Shown piece after piece: positions 25,269 through 33,266 of a DNA stretch of 42,071 nt. This DNA comes from Alphaproteobacteria bacterium. Lineage in GTDB: Bacteria; Pseudomonadota; Alphaproteobacteria; Sphingomonadales; Sphingomonadaceae. A program made the position numbers and the translations under genes. Position 1 is the stretch's first letter, and each line of letters opens with the position of its first letter. The notes beneath the pieces are model-generated. The model ran no database searches. It was not told where the DNA came from and worked only from the letters and a program-made list of their open reading frames with translations. The stretch covers positions 1-42,071 of the forward strand of contig SBHJ01000256.1 in assembly GCA_006226465.1 (NCBI GenBank), written 5' to 3'.

Positions 25269-26684
25269 ATGGAACGACTGATCGTCATTTCTAGTCTCGT
25301 TCATGCCTTGGCTGAAGGCGAAGCCGAAGCGCATGGAGGTGGCCTGCCGCAGCCAATCGTATCGGCAATGGCAGGTCGGAATGCGCTGTGGTTTGGCTGG
25401 TCCGGCAAAGTCACCGAACGCTTTACCGGTTCGTTGAAACTCGAATGCCGCGACGGGATGCGGATGGCGAGTGTCGATCTGGACGCCGCCGATATTGATG
25501 AGTTCGTGAATGGGTATGCCAACCGGACATTGTGGCCGATGCTCCACGGCCGTACCGATCTTGCGGAATTCGAACGTCATTTTACGGACGGCTATGAGCG
25601 GGGCAATTCCCGTTTGGCCCGGTCAATTATGCCCTTAATCGAGGAGGACCACCTTGTCTGGGTGCACGATTATCCCTTGTTCCTGGTGGCAAATGAACTG
25701 CGCGCGTTGGGGTGCGACAACAGGATCGGCTTCTTCCTGCACACGCCCTGGCCGCACCGTTCGATACTGACCGCTCTGCCCGACCATGCCAGGATGGTTC
25801 AAGCCTTGCTGTGCTATGACGTGATCGGCTTTCAAACTGAAGATTACCGACAGGCCTTTCTCGATTATCTCGAAAGCGAACTCGGCATCTCTCCGACTGA
25901 GGATGGCCTGATCGAATTCGAAGGCCGCTGCATCAGGGTCCTCGCTCTGCCCGTAGGTATTGATGCAGCCGAATATCGAGATTTGCTGGCCAGCCCCGAG
26001 GCGCGGGCCAGCCATCAGGCTTCCATGGAAAGCGCGAATGGCAGGAGCATGATCGCCGGAGTCGATCGGCTGGACTTTTCAAAAGGGCTACCGCAGCGTT
26101 TTGCCGGTTATGACCGTTTCCTCTCCGCGCGGCCCGATATGCAGGAGCAGATTTTCCTGCTCCAGATCGCACCGCCCGCGCGCAATGACATTCCGTGCTA
26201 CAGTCATATCCGCGAAGAACTCGAAGCTCTTTCAGGCCGCATCAACGGCAAACATGCGACCTCGAACTGGGTGCCGATCCGCTATGTGAACCGTGAGCAC
26301 AGCAGGCAGCAACTTGCGGGAATCTTCCGGGCGGCCCGGATCGGGCTCGTGACTCCACTTCAGGACGGCATGAACCTTGTGGCGAAGGAGTTCGTCGCGG
26401 CACAGGATCCTGAAAATCCCGGAGTCCTTATTCTGTCGAAATTCACCGGAGCGGCGGCTCAGCTGAAAGAGGCGCTCACCATCAATCCATTCAGCGCTGA
26501 CGAATTAGCGGAAGCTATCGAACAGGCGCTCAAGATGCCGGTCGCAGAGCGCAAGCGTCGCTGGCGCTCGCTATACGACATCGTGAACCGGGAAGATGCG
26601 GCTTGGTGGTGTGACAGTTTTCTCCAGCGACTGCGCGGCTCATCCGAAATCGAAAGGCCGGTGCTCTTGTCGCAAGCGGCGTAG
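25269..26684 (+). CDS. otsA: Trehalose-6-phosphate synthase (GT20)
   Basis: OtsA joins glucose from UDP- or ADP-glucose to glucose-6-phosphate, giving trehalose-6-phosphate. The 471-residue protein has the glycine loop AHGGGLPQ near residue 23, WVHDYPLFL (~131), VDRLDFSKGL (~264), and PLQDGMNLVAKEFVAAQ (~361), all GT20 landmarks. WVHDYPLFL has Pro where WVHDYHL is usual. No trehalose-6-phosphate phosphatase (OtsB) is fused or follows, so the phosphatase must come from elsewhere or the product differs. It starts 12 bp after the debranching enzyme gene. Trehalose protects against heat, drought and salt, fitting the stress cargo. Confidence 0.9.
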   Translation: MERLIVISSLVHALAEGEAEAHGGGLPQPIVSAMAGRNALWFGWSGKVTERFTGSLKLECRDGMRMASVDLDAADIDEFVNGYANRTLWPMLHGRTDLAEFERHFTDGYERGNSRLARSIMPLIEEDHLVWVHDYPLFLVANELRALGCDNRIGFFLHTPWPHRSILTALPDHARMVQALLCYDVIGFQTEDYRQAFLDYLESELGISPTEDGLIEFEGRCIRVLALPVGIDAAEYRDLLASPEARASHQASMESANGRSMIAGVDRLDFSKGLPQRFAGYDRFLSARPDMQEQIFLLQIAPPARNDIPCYSHIREELEALSGRINGKHATSNWVPIRYVNREHSRQQLAGIFRAARIGLVTPLQDGMNLVAKEFVAAQDPENPGVLILSKFTGAAAQLKEALTINPFSADELAEAIEQALKMPVAERKRRWRSLYDIVNREDAAWWCDSFLQRLRGSSEIERPVLLSQAA

Positions 26685-27100
26685 GAGCAATTCAGGCGTT
26701 CTTGTAGGGCTTGTCCAAAAGCCATGTCTTCACGCCAGATCGGGCGCGGAGCTGAAAAGCCTGCCTTCGCGGGTCATAGAAGCGCGCCTCGTCCGACAGG
26801 ATGAAGAGATTTGCGAGAGCAGAACGCCGATGCAGGAGGCACTGATTCAGATCAGTGCGCCGTCTACCACCTGATGGAAGAAGAGCTTCATGGATGGAGA
26901 GCTCTTACATCTTGTCTCTCTCAGCGCATGGGCTGCCAGCGCTCGCTTGTGGCGGTCCCGTAACTCCGATCGGAAAGCCGGATCGGCTGCCTGCCTTACG
27001 CAAATTAGCGTCTGCCAATTCGAGGCGTCGGCATGATCTTCATGCCGCTGAAAATGAAGGCCGGCCCAGTCTGAAAATTGCCTTAGGGAAGGGAAGCACG
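26685..27100. other. Gap between otsA and yfdX, no gene seen
   Basis: These 416 bp contain only short unconserved frames. There is a perfect 7-bp hairpin with a 4-base loop (CACTGAT-TCAG-ATCAGTG, 26840-26857) that may end the otsA transcript or be an operator. The yfdX promoter must lie in the right part. A frame running through from 26855 into yfdX is open but looks non-coding. Confidence 0.5.
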
Positions 27101-28072
27101 ATGGATCAGAATAAGAAGTGCCGCAGAATACGGGTACTGAATCGGGTCTCGGTCAGAGGTCTCTATGCTGCGTTGCTCCTTGGCGTATCCGTCAGCGCAA
27201 GCGCTCAGGAAAGCGACAAGGAATCTACAGCCCCGCCGAGCCAAGCGGAGGCGACAGAAGCAGTTGGAGCATCTGTTGGTGAAAAAGCAGGTGATGAAGT
27301 CACCAAGAAGCGCGCCGAACTTCTTTCCGAAGCTGTGGAGGCGCTCCAGCAGACCAAACTTGCGATCGAGCATCTCGACAAGCAAGACGGAAAGAAAGCG
27401 CTGGATGCCCTCGCGACAGCTACGGGCAGGCTCGACATAATCTTGGCTCGGGATCCGGGCCTTGCGCTGGCGCCCGTTGATGTCGTGACCAGCCGCACAG
27501 ACATCATCGCGACAGTCGCCGACGTCAGGAAAATCCGGGACAGAATTGAAGCGCTCGTGAAGGAGGGGCGTCTGCAGGACGCGCGAGTGTTGATGGAAAC
27601 CTTCGCCAGCGAGATTCGGATCCACACCACCAATATTCCCCTCGCAACATATCCTGCCGCCATCAGAGGGGCTGCTCGTCTCATCGATCAAGGCAAGTTG
27701 GCTGAGGCTAAATCCGCCCTCAACACTGCTTTATCGACCCTGGTGATCGAGGAAGAGGTTCTGCCGCTTCCGCTTTTGCGTGCTCAGGCAATGCTGAGTG
27801 CCGCAGAGAAACAGCTGCAAGACGGCTCTGCGAAGGCGGCGGACGAAGAGTCAGAGAAATCGCAAATCGACCCCACCATCTTCATCGACAATGCCTCGTA
27901 TCAGGTGGAGCTCGCGAGGGCTCTGACATACGGCAATGACAGCCTTTATGAGAAGCTTGCTCGGGACATAGAGGATTTGAAGAAGAAGGTCTCCGCCAAG
28001 AACGAATCGAGGGATCTGTTTGAATCAATAGATAAGCAGATCGATAATCTCGAAACGACAGTTAATGATTGA
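27101..28072 (+). CDS. Secreted YfdX-family stress protein
   Basis: From ATG 27101 the protein has 323 residues with a Sec signal peptide (basic start, hydrophobic GLYAALLLGVSVSASA, likely cut after residue 35), an acidic low-complexity linker, then a YfdX domain: EAVEALQQTKLAIEHLDKQD, ATGRLDIILARDP, AAIRGAARLIDQGKLAEAK. YfdX proteins are periplasmic; in enterobacteria they occur in the locus of heat resistance and in acid-stress regulons. The start was chosen for the Shine-Dalgarno AGGGAAGGGAAG and the signal peptide; an 82-residue upstream extension is not plausible. It overlaps the next small gene by 8 bp. Confidence 0.85.
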   Translation: MDQNKKCRRIRVLNRVSVRGLYAALLLGVSVSASAQESDKESTAPPSQAEATEAVGASVGEKAGDEVTKKRAELLSEAVEALQQTKLAIEHLDKQDGKKALDALATATGRLDIILARDPGLALAPVDVVTSRTDIIATVADVRKIRDRIEALVKEGRLQDARVLMETFASEIRIHTTNIPLATYPAAIRGAARLIDQGKLAEAKSALNTALSTLVIEEEVLPLPLLRAQAMLSAAEKQLQDGSAKAADEESEKSQIDPTIFIDNASYQVELARALTYGNDSLYEKLARDIEDLKKKVSAKNESRDLFESIDKQIDNLETTVND

Positions 28073-28358
28073 CCAGAAGGAGGCGGAATTGTCCGACAAA
28101 CCCTTCCTTGAAACTGTTCCCAGAAAGCTTCCCTGGATACTGGCAGCTTTGCTGGCGATCGCTCTCCTCGTTTGGTTCATTGGCCCGTTTGGCCAGGAAG
28201 AGGAAAAGGAGGTAACCTATGTTCCTGGCGCTAAGGATATCAGCGGTGGGGAATTGATAGTAACCGAACCTGATCCCCTTGCGGTCCCGGTGGAGCTGCC
28301 CAAGACGCCAATGACGCCTGTTCCACCTGAAAAGGGAGAGGCAGCTTCAGAACAATAA
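28065..28358 (+). CDS. Small single-pass membrane protein next to YfdX
   Basis: A 97-residue protein with a short polar N-terminus, one membrane segment (LPWILAALLAIALLVWFI, about 22-39) and a Pro/Glu-rich tail (VPVELPKTPMTPVPPEKG) that probably extends into the periplasm. I do not recognise a family. It overlaps the end of the yfdX gene by 8 bp, so it is translated with it, and an anchor or partner role for the secreted YfdX protein is a reasonable inference. Confidence 0.7.
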   Translation: MIDQKEAELSDKPFLETVPRKLPWILAALLAIALLVWFIGPFGQEEEKEVTYVPGAKDISGGELIVTEPDPLAVPVELPKTPMTPVPPEKGEAASEQ

Positions 28359-28683
28359 TCGCGCCTCTCACTCTGCCGTTGCCCGATCCGCACTTTAGCC
28401 TCGCGCTGACCTTTCACATACTGGGTTGCCCGATATCGTGGTGGAGGCGCGGCTCTGGATGGCCTGGTGCAAGCGACTTTCGCGGGTTCCATCAAGACCA
28501 CATAGACGTTCAAAACCTGCGTCGAATGGCGCGCGTATGAGCAGTGTCGCATTATGCGCACAGGGCGGGAGTTACGCGGCGCGCGGACACGCTGCATTTC
28601 GCCGAATTTTCGGGTTCACCAGGAATTGAAACAGGTCGTCCTTCACCTAAATCAGTGCTGAATAACAGGTTGGAGGACCCACA
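28359..28683. other. Gap before htpX with candidate promoter
   Basis: The 325 bp have no convincing gene; the best plus-strand frame (67 codons) is Arg/Ser-rich and unconserved. The right end holds the htpX leader, including a candidate sigma-32-like promoter and a GGAGG Shine-Dalgarno. Confidence 0.5.
28626..28652 (+). promoter_or_regulatory. Candidate sigma-32-like promoter of htpX
   Basis: TTGAAA (28626-28631) and CTAAAT (28647-28652) are 15 bp apart, 32 bp before the GTG start. HtpX is a heat-shock gene in many bacteria, so an RpoH promoter is expected, but this match is weaker than the one before groES. Confidence 0.35.
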
Positions 28684-29553
28684 GTGAACACGATGAAGAC
28701 ATTCATTCTGCTCGCTGCCTTGACCGCGCTTTTCATGGGCCTCGGCTACATGATCGGCGGCTCCAGCGGCGCATTGATCGCGCTCGTACTGGCGGCGGCG
28801 ATGAACTTTTTCACATACTGGAATGCGGACAAAATCGTATTGTCCATGCACAGGGCTCGCGAAGTGAACGCCACCAGCGCCCCTGAATTCTATGGAATGG
28901 TTCGTGAGCTCGCGATCCGGGCCGGTTTGCCGGTTCCCAAAGTCTATATTATCGATAGCCCTCATCCGAACGCCTTTGCGACCGGACGCGATCCCGGCCA
29001 CGCTGCGGTTGCAGCAACGACGGGTCTCTTGCGCATGCTTTCGCACGAAGAGATCGCAGCCGTGATGGCGCATGAGTTAGGTCACATCCGCAATCGCGAT
29101 ACGCTGATTATGACGATGGTAGCTACGATCGCCGGCGCCATCTCCATGATCGCTAATTTTGGCTTCTTCTTCAGCAATGACAACAGGTCCAATCCCTTGG
29201 CGCTGCTCGCAGCAGTCGTGGTCGCACCATTTGCGGCGATGATTGTGCAGATGGCTATAAGCCGTACTCGGGAATTTGGTGCTGACCGTGCCGGTGCGGA
29301 GATTTGCGGCAATCCTGCGGCCCTGGCTTCGGCTCTGAGGAAAATCGCCTCCCCGGCCCAGAGGATTCCTAACCCGGTTTCCGAACGCAATCCCGCAGCG
29401 GCACAACTCTACATCGTGCCAACGCACGTTTCAGAGCTGTTCTCGACGCATCCGGCGACCGAAAGGCGAATTGCTGCTTTGGAGGCTATGCGGGGCCAAC
29501 AAGCAAACCGAGTGAGGCGCCCCAATGCGATTGGGCGGCTTGGACGATGCTGA
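28684..29553 (+). CDS. htpX: Membrane zinc protease HtpX
   Basis: M48-family metalloprotease of the inner membrane that degrades damaged membrane proteins. The 289-residue protein has two N-terminal membrane segments (about 5-25 and 28-45), the zinc motif HELGH (130-134), two more hydrophobic segments (about 142-165 and 178-195) and the third ligand in [15 protein letters not shown]. It ends with the usual [14 protein letters not shown]. The start is GTG 28684 with GGAGG upstream; an internal ATG three codons on is possible. It is the last cargo gene before the integrase and is convergent with it. Confidence 0.95.
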   Translation: MNTMKTFILLAALTALFMGLGYMIGGSSGALIALVLAAAMNFFTYWNADKIVLSMHRAREVNATSAPEFYGMVRELAIRAGLPVPKVYIIDSPHPNAFATGRDPGHAAVAATTGLLRMLSHEEIAAVMAHELGHIRNRDTLIMTMVATIAGAISMIANFGFFFSNDNRSNPLALLAAVVVAPFAAMIVQMAISRTREFGADRAGAEICGNPAALASALRKIASPAQRIPNPVSERNPAAAQLYIVPTHVSELFSTHPATERRIAALEAMRGQQANRVRRPNAIGRLGRC

Positions 29554-29628
29554 ATAGTCAGTAGCCGAGGTTGCGCGCCGTCGGTGTTCGTCAGGGATCA
29601 ATAGCCCGACAAACCGGCGGCGCGAAAC

Positions 29629-30849
29629 CTAGGGGTGCTTTGGTTTTTCCATCTTTGCTAGCAACCCAGCAATATGTTCGTTCCAACAGCGCAGCGCTTC
29701 GCGCTTTTCATCTTTCCAGTCGTGACGCTGATAAATCCCTGCGACGCCAGCCCGTGATCCGCTAACGTGGTTCAGAACTGCTTCCGTGACTTCAAAGCGC
29801 ACACCGAGTCTTTGAAAGCCCGTTGCCAATGTGCGCCGAAGGTCATGTAGGCGCCACGGCGGCATAGGATCACCGCCATCTTTCTCCAAAAGATGGTCCA
29901 GCTTCAACTTTCCCTTATGATAGCCGGTGAACGGACCGCCGGTAGACGTTGGGAAAACCTTGCCGCGTCGGGGCCAATTTTTCCCTCCTGCGACACCATC
30001 CAGAACGGCTACCGCGAGATCGTTGAGGGGAACGCTGTTTGGCTCTCCATTTTTCGTCCTTTCCCCCCTTAGCGTCCACATGCGCTCGGCTCTATCCAGC
30101 TCTTCCCAGGTAAGCCCCGCCACTTCCTCGCGACGTTGGCCCGTCGTGATGAGCAGGCGCACGATCGGCCCGAAGCAGTGATGCGTTTTAGGGGCTTGCT
30201 TCCATATCCGGGGAAGCTCCTCATCGGACAACCAGCGGTCCCTAGGCTTGACAGGAGGCGGTGTCTCCATGCCCTCCATCGGGCTACGTTCAATATCACC
30301 TCTGCTAACAGCCCAGCGGAACATGCGTCTCAAAACCGCGAAGACGTTGCGCTTGTTGGCAACTTGCTCAGCGGGCATTCGATCGAACACCGCCACGATG
30401 TCCGCTCGCGTAATGTGAGGCAGGGGCTTGTTGCTCAAGACCGGCTTTGCATGAAGCCGGAACGAACGCTTCACGAGAGTTATCCATCCCTTGCCCGTAC
30501 ATGATTGTGCGAACCGGTCGGCATAGTTGTCGAAGGCGAGATCGACGGCTTCCCGGCGTCGTTGTTTCTCCGCTTCGGTAGGGTCGGTGCCTTGCGCAAT
30601 GAGCAAACTGAGCCGTTCAGCTTCAGCTCTTGCCGTAGTGGGTGTCCAAGGAGAACCATGTCCGCCGATCGTATACCGGCGTGTCTTGGATTCTCGCCCA
30701 CCCATTCGATATTGCAGGATGTAGGATGCCGCACCGGATGAAGTGACTTTCATCCCGAAGCCTTTGATATCCTCGTCCCATAAGAAGCCGGCAACGCCAG
30801 CCGAACGCATCGCATCGACCGCGCGCTTACCTATTCTTCCTGTAGCCAT
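29629..30849 (-). CDS. P4-type tyrosine integrase
   Basis: The recombinase that inserts and excises the element. From ATG 30847-30849 it has 406 residues: an N-terminal DUF4102-type arm-binding domain (AGVAGFLWDEDIKGFGMKV, TSSGAASYILQYR), a core-binding domain, and the catalytic domain with R239 in TTGQRREEV, K266 in RTKNG, H335-x2-R338 in HDLRRT, H361 in LNHVSG and Y373 in GIYQRHD. All catalytic residues are present, so it should be active. The start was chosen for a very good AGGAGG Shine-Dalgarno; the longer frame lacks one. It faces away from trmB, whose end is 126 bp to the right, placing the attachment site in between. Confidence 0.95.
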   Translation of the reverse strand: MATGRIGKRAVDAMRSAGVAGFLWDEDIKGFGMKVTSSGAASYILQYRMGGRESKTRRYTIGGHGSPWTPTTARAEAERLSLLIAQGTDPTEAEKQRRREAVDLAFDNYADRFAQSCTGKGWITLVKRSFRLHAKPVLSNKPLPHITRADIVAVFDRMPAEQVANKRNVFAVLRRMFRWAVSRGDIERSPMEGMETPPPVKPRDRWLSDEELPRIWKQAPKTHHCFGPIVRLLITTGQRREEVAGLTWEELDRAERMWTLRGERTKNGEPNSVPLNDLAVAVLDGVAGGKNWPRRGKVFPTSTGGPFTGYHKGKLKLDHLLEKDGGDPMPPWRLHDLRRTLATGFQRLGVRFEVTEAVLNHVSGSRAGVAGIYQRHDWKDEKREALRCWNEHIAGLLAKMEKPKHP

Positions 30850-30873
30850 TTTCGAGCCTCCTGCAGGTGCTTT

Positions 30874-30895
30874 CCAGCAATCACCCAGCAATCAC
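30874..30895. repeat. Tandem 11-bp repeat upstream of the integrase
   Basis: CCAGCAATCAC occurs twice without a gap at 30874-30884 and 30885-30895. The 11-bp period is one helical turn. It lies 25 bp before the integrase ATG, between the gene and the expected attachment site, where arm-type integrase binding sites are found in P4-like elements. Confidence 0.7.
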
Positions 30896-30974
30896 CGAAG
30901 CGGAAAAAGCCGCCAAGAGACTGCTAGTGTAGCGCAGTAAGGCTTAGAAAAAAGGTCGAAAAATCAACGCTATG

Positions 30975-31676
30975 CTACGCCTCAGTGCGCTTCCAGCGAA
31001 AATACCACACCTCATGTCCTTGCCGTCGCGCCTTGGCCTCATAGCGGGTTTCGGGCCAGCCGCCGGGACGTTTCAGGAAATCCTCGGGCTTGTCGCACAA
31101 CCATTGGAAATCCTCGCGCCCGTTCATCACCATCAGCGCCCAGCGCAGATAGACCGGGTGATCGGTGCCGAAGCGGAACTCGCCGCCCGGTTTCAGCTTG
31201 GCCGCGATCATGTCGACCGGCCCCTTGTTCATCATCCGTCGCTTGGCGTGACGCGCCTTGGGCCAGGGGTCGGGGTGGAGCAGATAGACGAAGCTGAGCG
31301 CGCCATCGGGAATGCGGGCGAGTATGTCGAGCGCATTGCCCATGTGCAGGCGAATATTGGGCAGGTGCTGATCCCGCACATGGCCGAGCGCGGAAACCAC
31401 ACCGTTGAGAAAGGGTTCGCAGCCGATGAAGCCATGATCGGGCAGCATGTCGGCGCGATAGGCCATATGTTCGCCGCCCCCGAAGCCGATTTCGAAATGC
31501 AGCGGGCGATCATAGCCGAACAGGCTTTCCGCAGTGATCGGCCCCTCTTCCGGGATGGAGATGGCGGGCAGCAGCTCATCGACAAGTTGCTGTTGGCCGG
31601 GACGCAGCTTGTGCCCCGACTGGCGGCCATAGAGACGGTTGAGGGTGGTAGGATCACCGGATTTATGCGCTGTCAT
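30975..31676 (-). CDS. trmB: tRNA (guanine-N7)-methyltransferase
   Basis: TrmB methylates G46 of tRNA with S-adenosylmethionine. The 233-residue protein has the SAM-binding HFEIGFGGGEH (about 60-70), YLLHPDPWPKARHAKRRM and the C-terminal PETRYEAKARRQGHEVWYF, all family marks. It is downstream of metK on the same strand, so SAM synthesis and use are linked. The mobile element integrase ends up directly beyond its 3' end; the reading frame is intact with a normal C-terminus (WKRTEA), meaning that if the insertion used this 3' end, it rebuilt it. Confidence 0.95.
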   Translation of the reverse strand: MTAHKSGDPTTLNRLYGRQSGHKLRPGQQQLVDELLPAISIPEEGPITAESLFGYDRPLHFEIGFGGGEHMAYRADMLPDHGFIGCEPFLNGVVSALGHVRDQHLPNIRLHMGNALDILARIPDGALSFVYLLHPDPWPKARHAKRRMMNKGPVDMIAAKLKPGGEFRFGTDHPVYLRWALMVMNGREDFQWLCDKPEDFLKRPGGWPETRYEAKARRQGHEVWYFRWKRTEA

Positions 31677-31790
31677 GGGGCGGGCGCTTAACGATATTTG
31701 TCGCGAAAGGGAATGGGGCGATCGGGAGGTAAAAGTGATCCGCCCGTGAGGAGCTGTTTACGCACTTCAGCGGGCGCAAGGTTTCCCCTC

Positions 31791-31988
31791 CTATGCGCGG
31801 CGGGTGAGGGTGTAGGTCTTGCCGTTCCGGCGCACCACCGGAAAACAGAATCGGGGACCGCCGACCACGATGTCGGGCCAGCCGTGAATGCCTTTGGTTT
31901 TCCGGAACTCCGGTATGCCGCCCCGTTGGTAGAGCAGCCTCCACGCGCCGCCCGCCTGTTGACCGGGCGCCATCGGCGCCCGGAGCAA
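31791..31988 (-). CDS. Possible small protein between metK and trmB
   Basis: A 65-residue frame (GIPEFRKTKGIHGWPDIVVG, FCFPVVRRNGKTYTLTRR) lies in the 318-bp gap between metK and trmB, starting 6 bp after the metK stop. The composition looks protein-like, with Trp, Tyr and Phe where expected, but I know no family and see no clear Shine-Dalgarno. The rest of the gap (31677-31790) holds nothing obvious. Confidence 0.35.
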   Translation of the reverse strand: MLRAPMAPGQQAGGAWRLLYQRGGIPEFRKTKGIHGWPDIVVGGPRFCFPVVRRNGKTYTLTRRA

Positions 31989-31994
31989 ACAGGT

Positions 31995-33206
31995 TTAGAG
32001 TGCGGCCTTTAGTGCGTCGACCAGATCGGTGCGCTCCCACGGGAAGAAATCGCCGTTCGGGGTGCGACCGAAATGGCCATAGGCCGCGGTCGTGCGGTAG
32101 ATCGGCTTGTTGAGGCCGAGGCCGGCACGGATGCCGCGCGGGGTCATGCCGCCGAGCCGATCCTGCGCGACCTTAGTGATCGCGCTTTCCAGCTTGTCGT
32201 CGGCGACCGTGCCGGTGCCGTGGGTGTCGACATAGAGCGACAGCGGCTCCGAAACGCCGATCGCATAGGCGATCTGGATGGTGCAGCGCTTGGCGAGACC
32301 GGCCGCCACCACATTCTTTGCGAGATAGCGGGTGACATAGGCGGCCGAGCGGTCGACCTTGGTCGGATCCTTGCCGCTGAACGCCCCGCCGCCATGGGGG
32401 GCCGCGCCGCCATAGGTGTCGACGATGATCTTGCGGCCGGTCAGGCCTGCGTCGCCATCCGGTCCGCCGATTTCGAAGCTGCCGGTCGGGTTTATGTGAT
32501 AGACGGTTTCATCCGACAGTAGTTCGGCCGGAACGATGTCGGCCACGACTTTCTTCACATAGGCCTTGAGCTCGGCTTCCTTTTCGCCCGCGTCATAGCC
32601 CGGTGCGTGCTGGGTCGACACGACGACCGCCGTGCATGCGGCCGGCTTGCCGTTTTCGAAACGCAGCGTGACCTGACTCTTGGCGTCGGGTTCGAGGAAA
32701 GGCGCCGCGCCCGAATGACGGTCGGCGGCCATGCGGTGCAGGATGCGGTGGCTGTAATAGAGTGTCGCCGGCATCAGGTCCGGCGTTTCGTCACAGGCGA
32801 AACCGAACATGATGCCCTGATCGCCCGCGCCTTCGTCCTTGTTGCCGCTGGCATCGACGCCCTGCGCAATATGGGCGGACTGACCGTGCAGATTATTTTC
32901 GAAGCGCAGCGTCTCCCAGTGGAAGCCTTCCTGCTCATAGCCGATTTCGCGCACCGTATTGCGGACGGTCCGTTCGATCTCGTCCAGCGCGCCGGGAGCC
33001 CATGCGCCATCCTCATAGACGCCCTTGCACCGTATTTCGCCCGCGAGCACGACGAGCTGTGTCGTGGTCAGGGTTTCGCAGGCGATGCGGGCCTCAGGAT
33101 CCTTCGACAGGAACAAGTCGACGATCGAATCGGAAATCTGGTCGGCGACCTTATCGGGATGGCCTTCGGAAACGCTTTCGGACGTGAACAGATAATTTTG
33201 ACGCAT
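31995..33206 (-). CDS. metK: S-adenosylmethionine synthetase
   Basis: MetK makes SAM from methionine and ATP. The 403-residue protein has [18 protein letters not shown] (8-25), the ATP motif [12 protein letters not shown], and [19 protein letters not shown], so it is complete. The start ATG 33204-33206 gives the usual [13 protein letters not shown] perfect palindrome lies 30 bp upstream and probably controls it. It is chromosomal core, in an operon-like order with trmB. A SAM riboswitch was looked for in the short leader and not seen. Confidence 0.97.
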   Translation of the reverse strand: MRQNYLFTSESVSEGHPDKVADQISDSIVDLFLSKDPEARIACETLTTTQLVVLAGEIRCKGVYEDGAWAPGALDEIERTVRNTVREIGYEQEGFHWETLRFENNLHGQSAHIAQGVDASGNKDEGAGDQGIMFGFACDETPDLMPATLYYSHRILHRMAADRHSGAAPFLEPDAKSQVTLRFENGKPAACTAVVVSTQHAPGYDAGEKEAELKAYVKKVVADIVPAELLSDETVYHINPTGSFEIGGPDGDAGLTGRKIIVDTYGGAAPHGGGAFSGKDPTKVDRSAAYVTRYLAKNVVAAGLAKRCTIQIAYAIGVSEPLSLYVDTHGTGTVADDKLESAITKVAQDRLGGMTPRGIRAGLGLNKPIYRTTAAYGHFGRTPNGDFFPWERTDLVDALKAAL

Positions 33207-33236
33207 GGTTGTCCCAGTCAGTTGCTGTATCTGCGT

Positions 33237-33252
33237 ATAAAGAAGTCTTTAT
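33237..33252. promoter_or_regulatory. Perfect palindrome upstream of metK, candidate SahR operator
   Basis: ATAAAGA-AG-TCTTTAT at 33237-33252 is a perfect 7-bp dyad with a 2-bp centre, 30 bp before the metK ATG. Alphaproteobacteria control methionine-cycle genes with the ArsR-family regulator SahR, which binds palindromes of this general form. The assignment is from position and shape; I cannot check the motif here. Confidence 0.5.
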
Positions 33253-33266
33253 GTGCGGTAGGTGCC

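Noticed and set aside
30892-30974. tRNA gene as integration target next to the integrase
   Set aside because: No cloverleaf-forming sequence or T-loop (GTTCRANNC) is seen here, so no tRNA is called.
33207-33266. SAM riboswitch before metK
   Set aside because: Only 60 bp separate metK from the lnt stop and they show a palindrome, not the helices of known SAM riboswitches.
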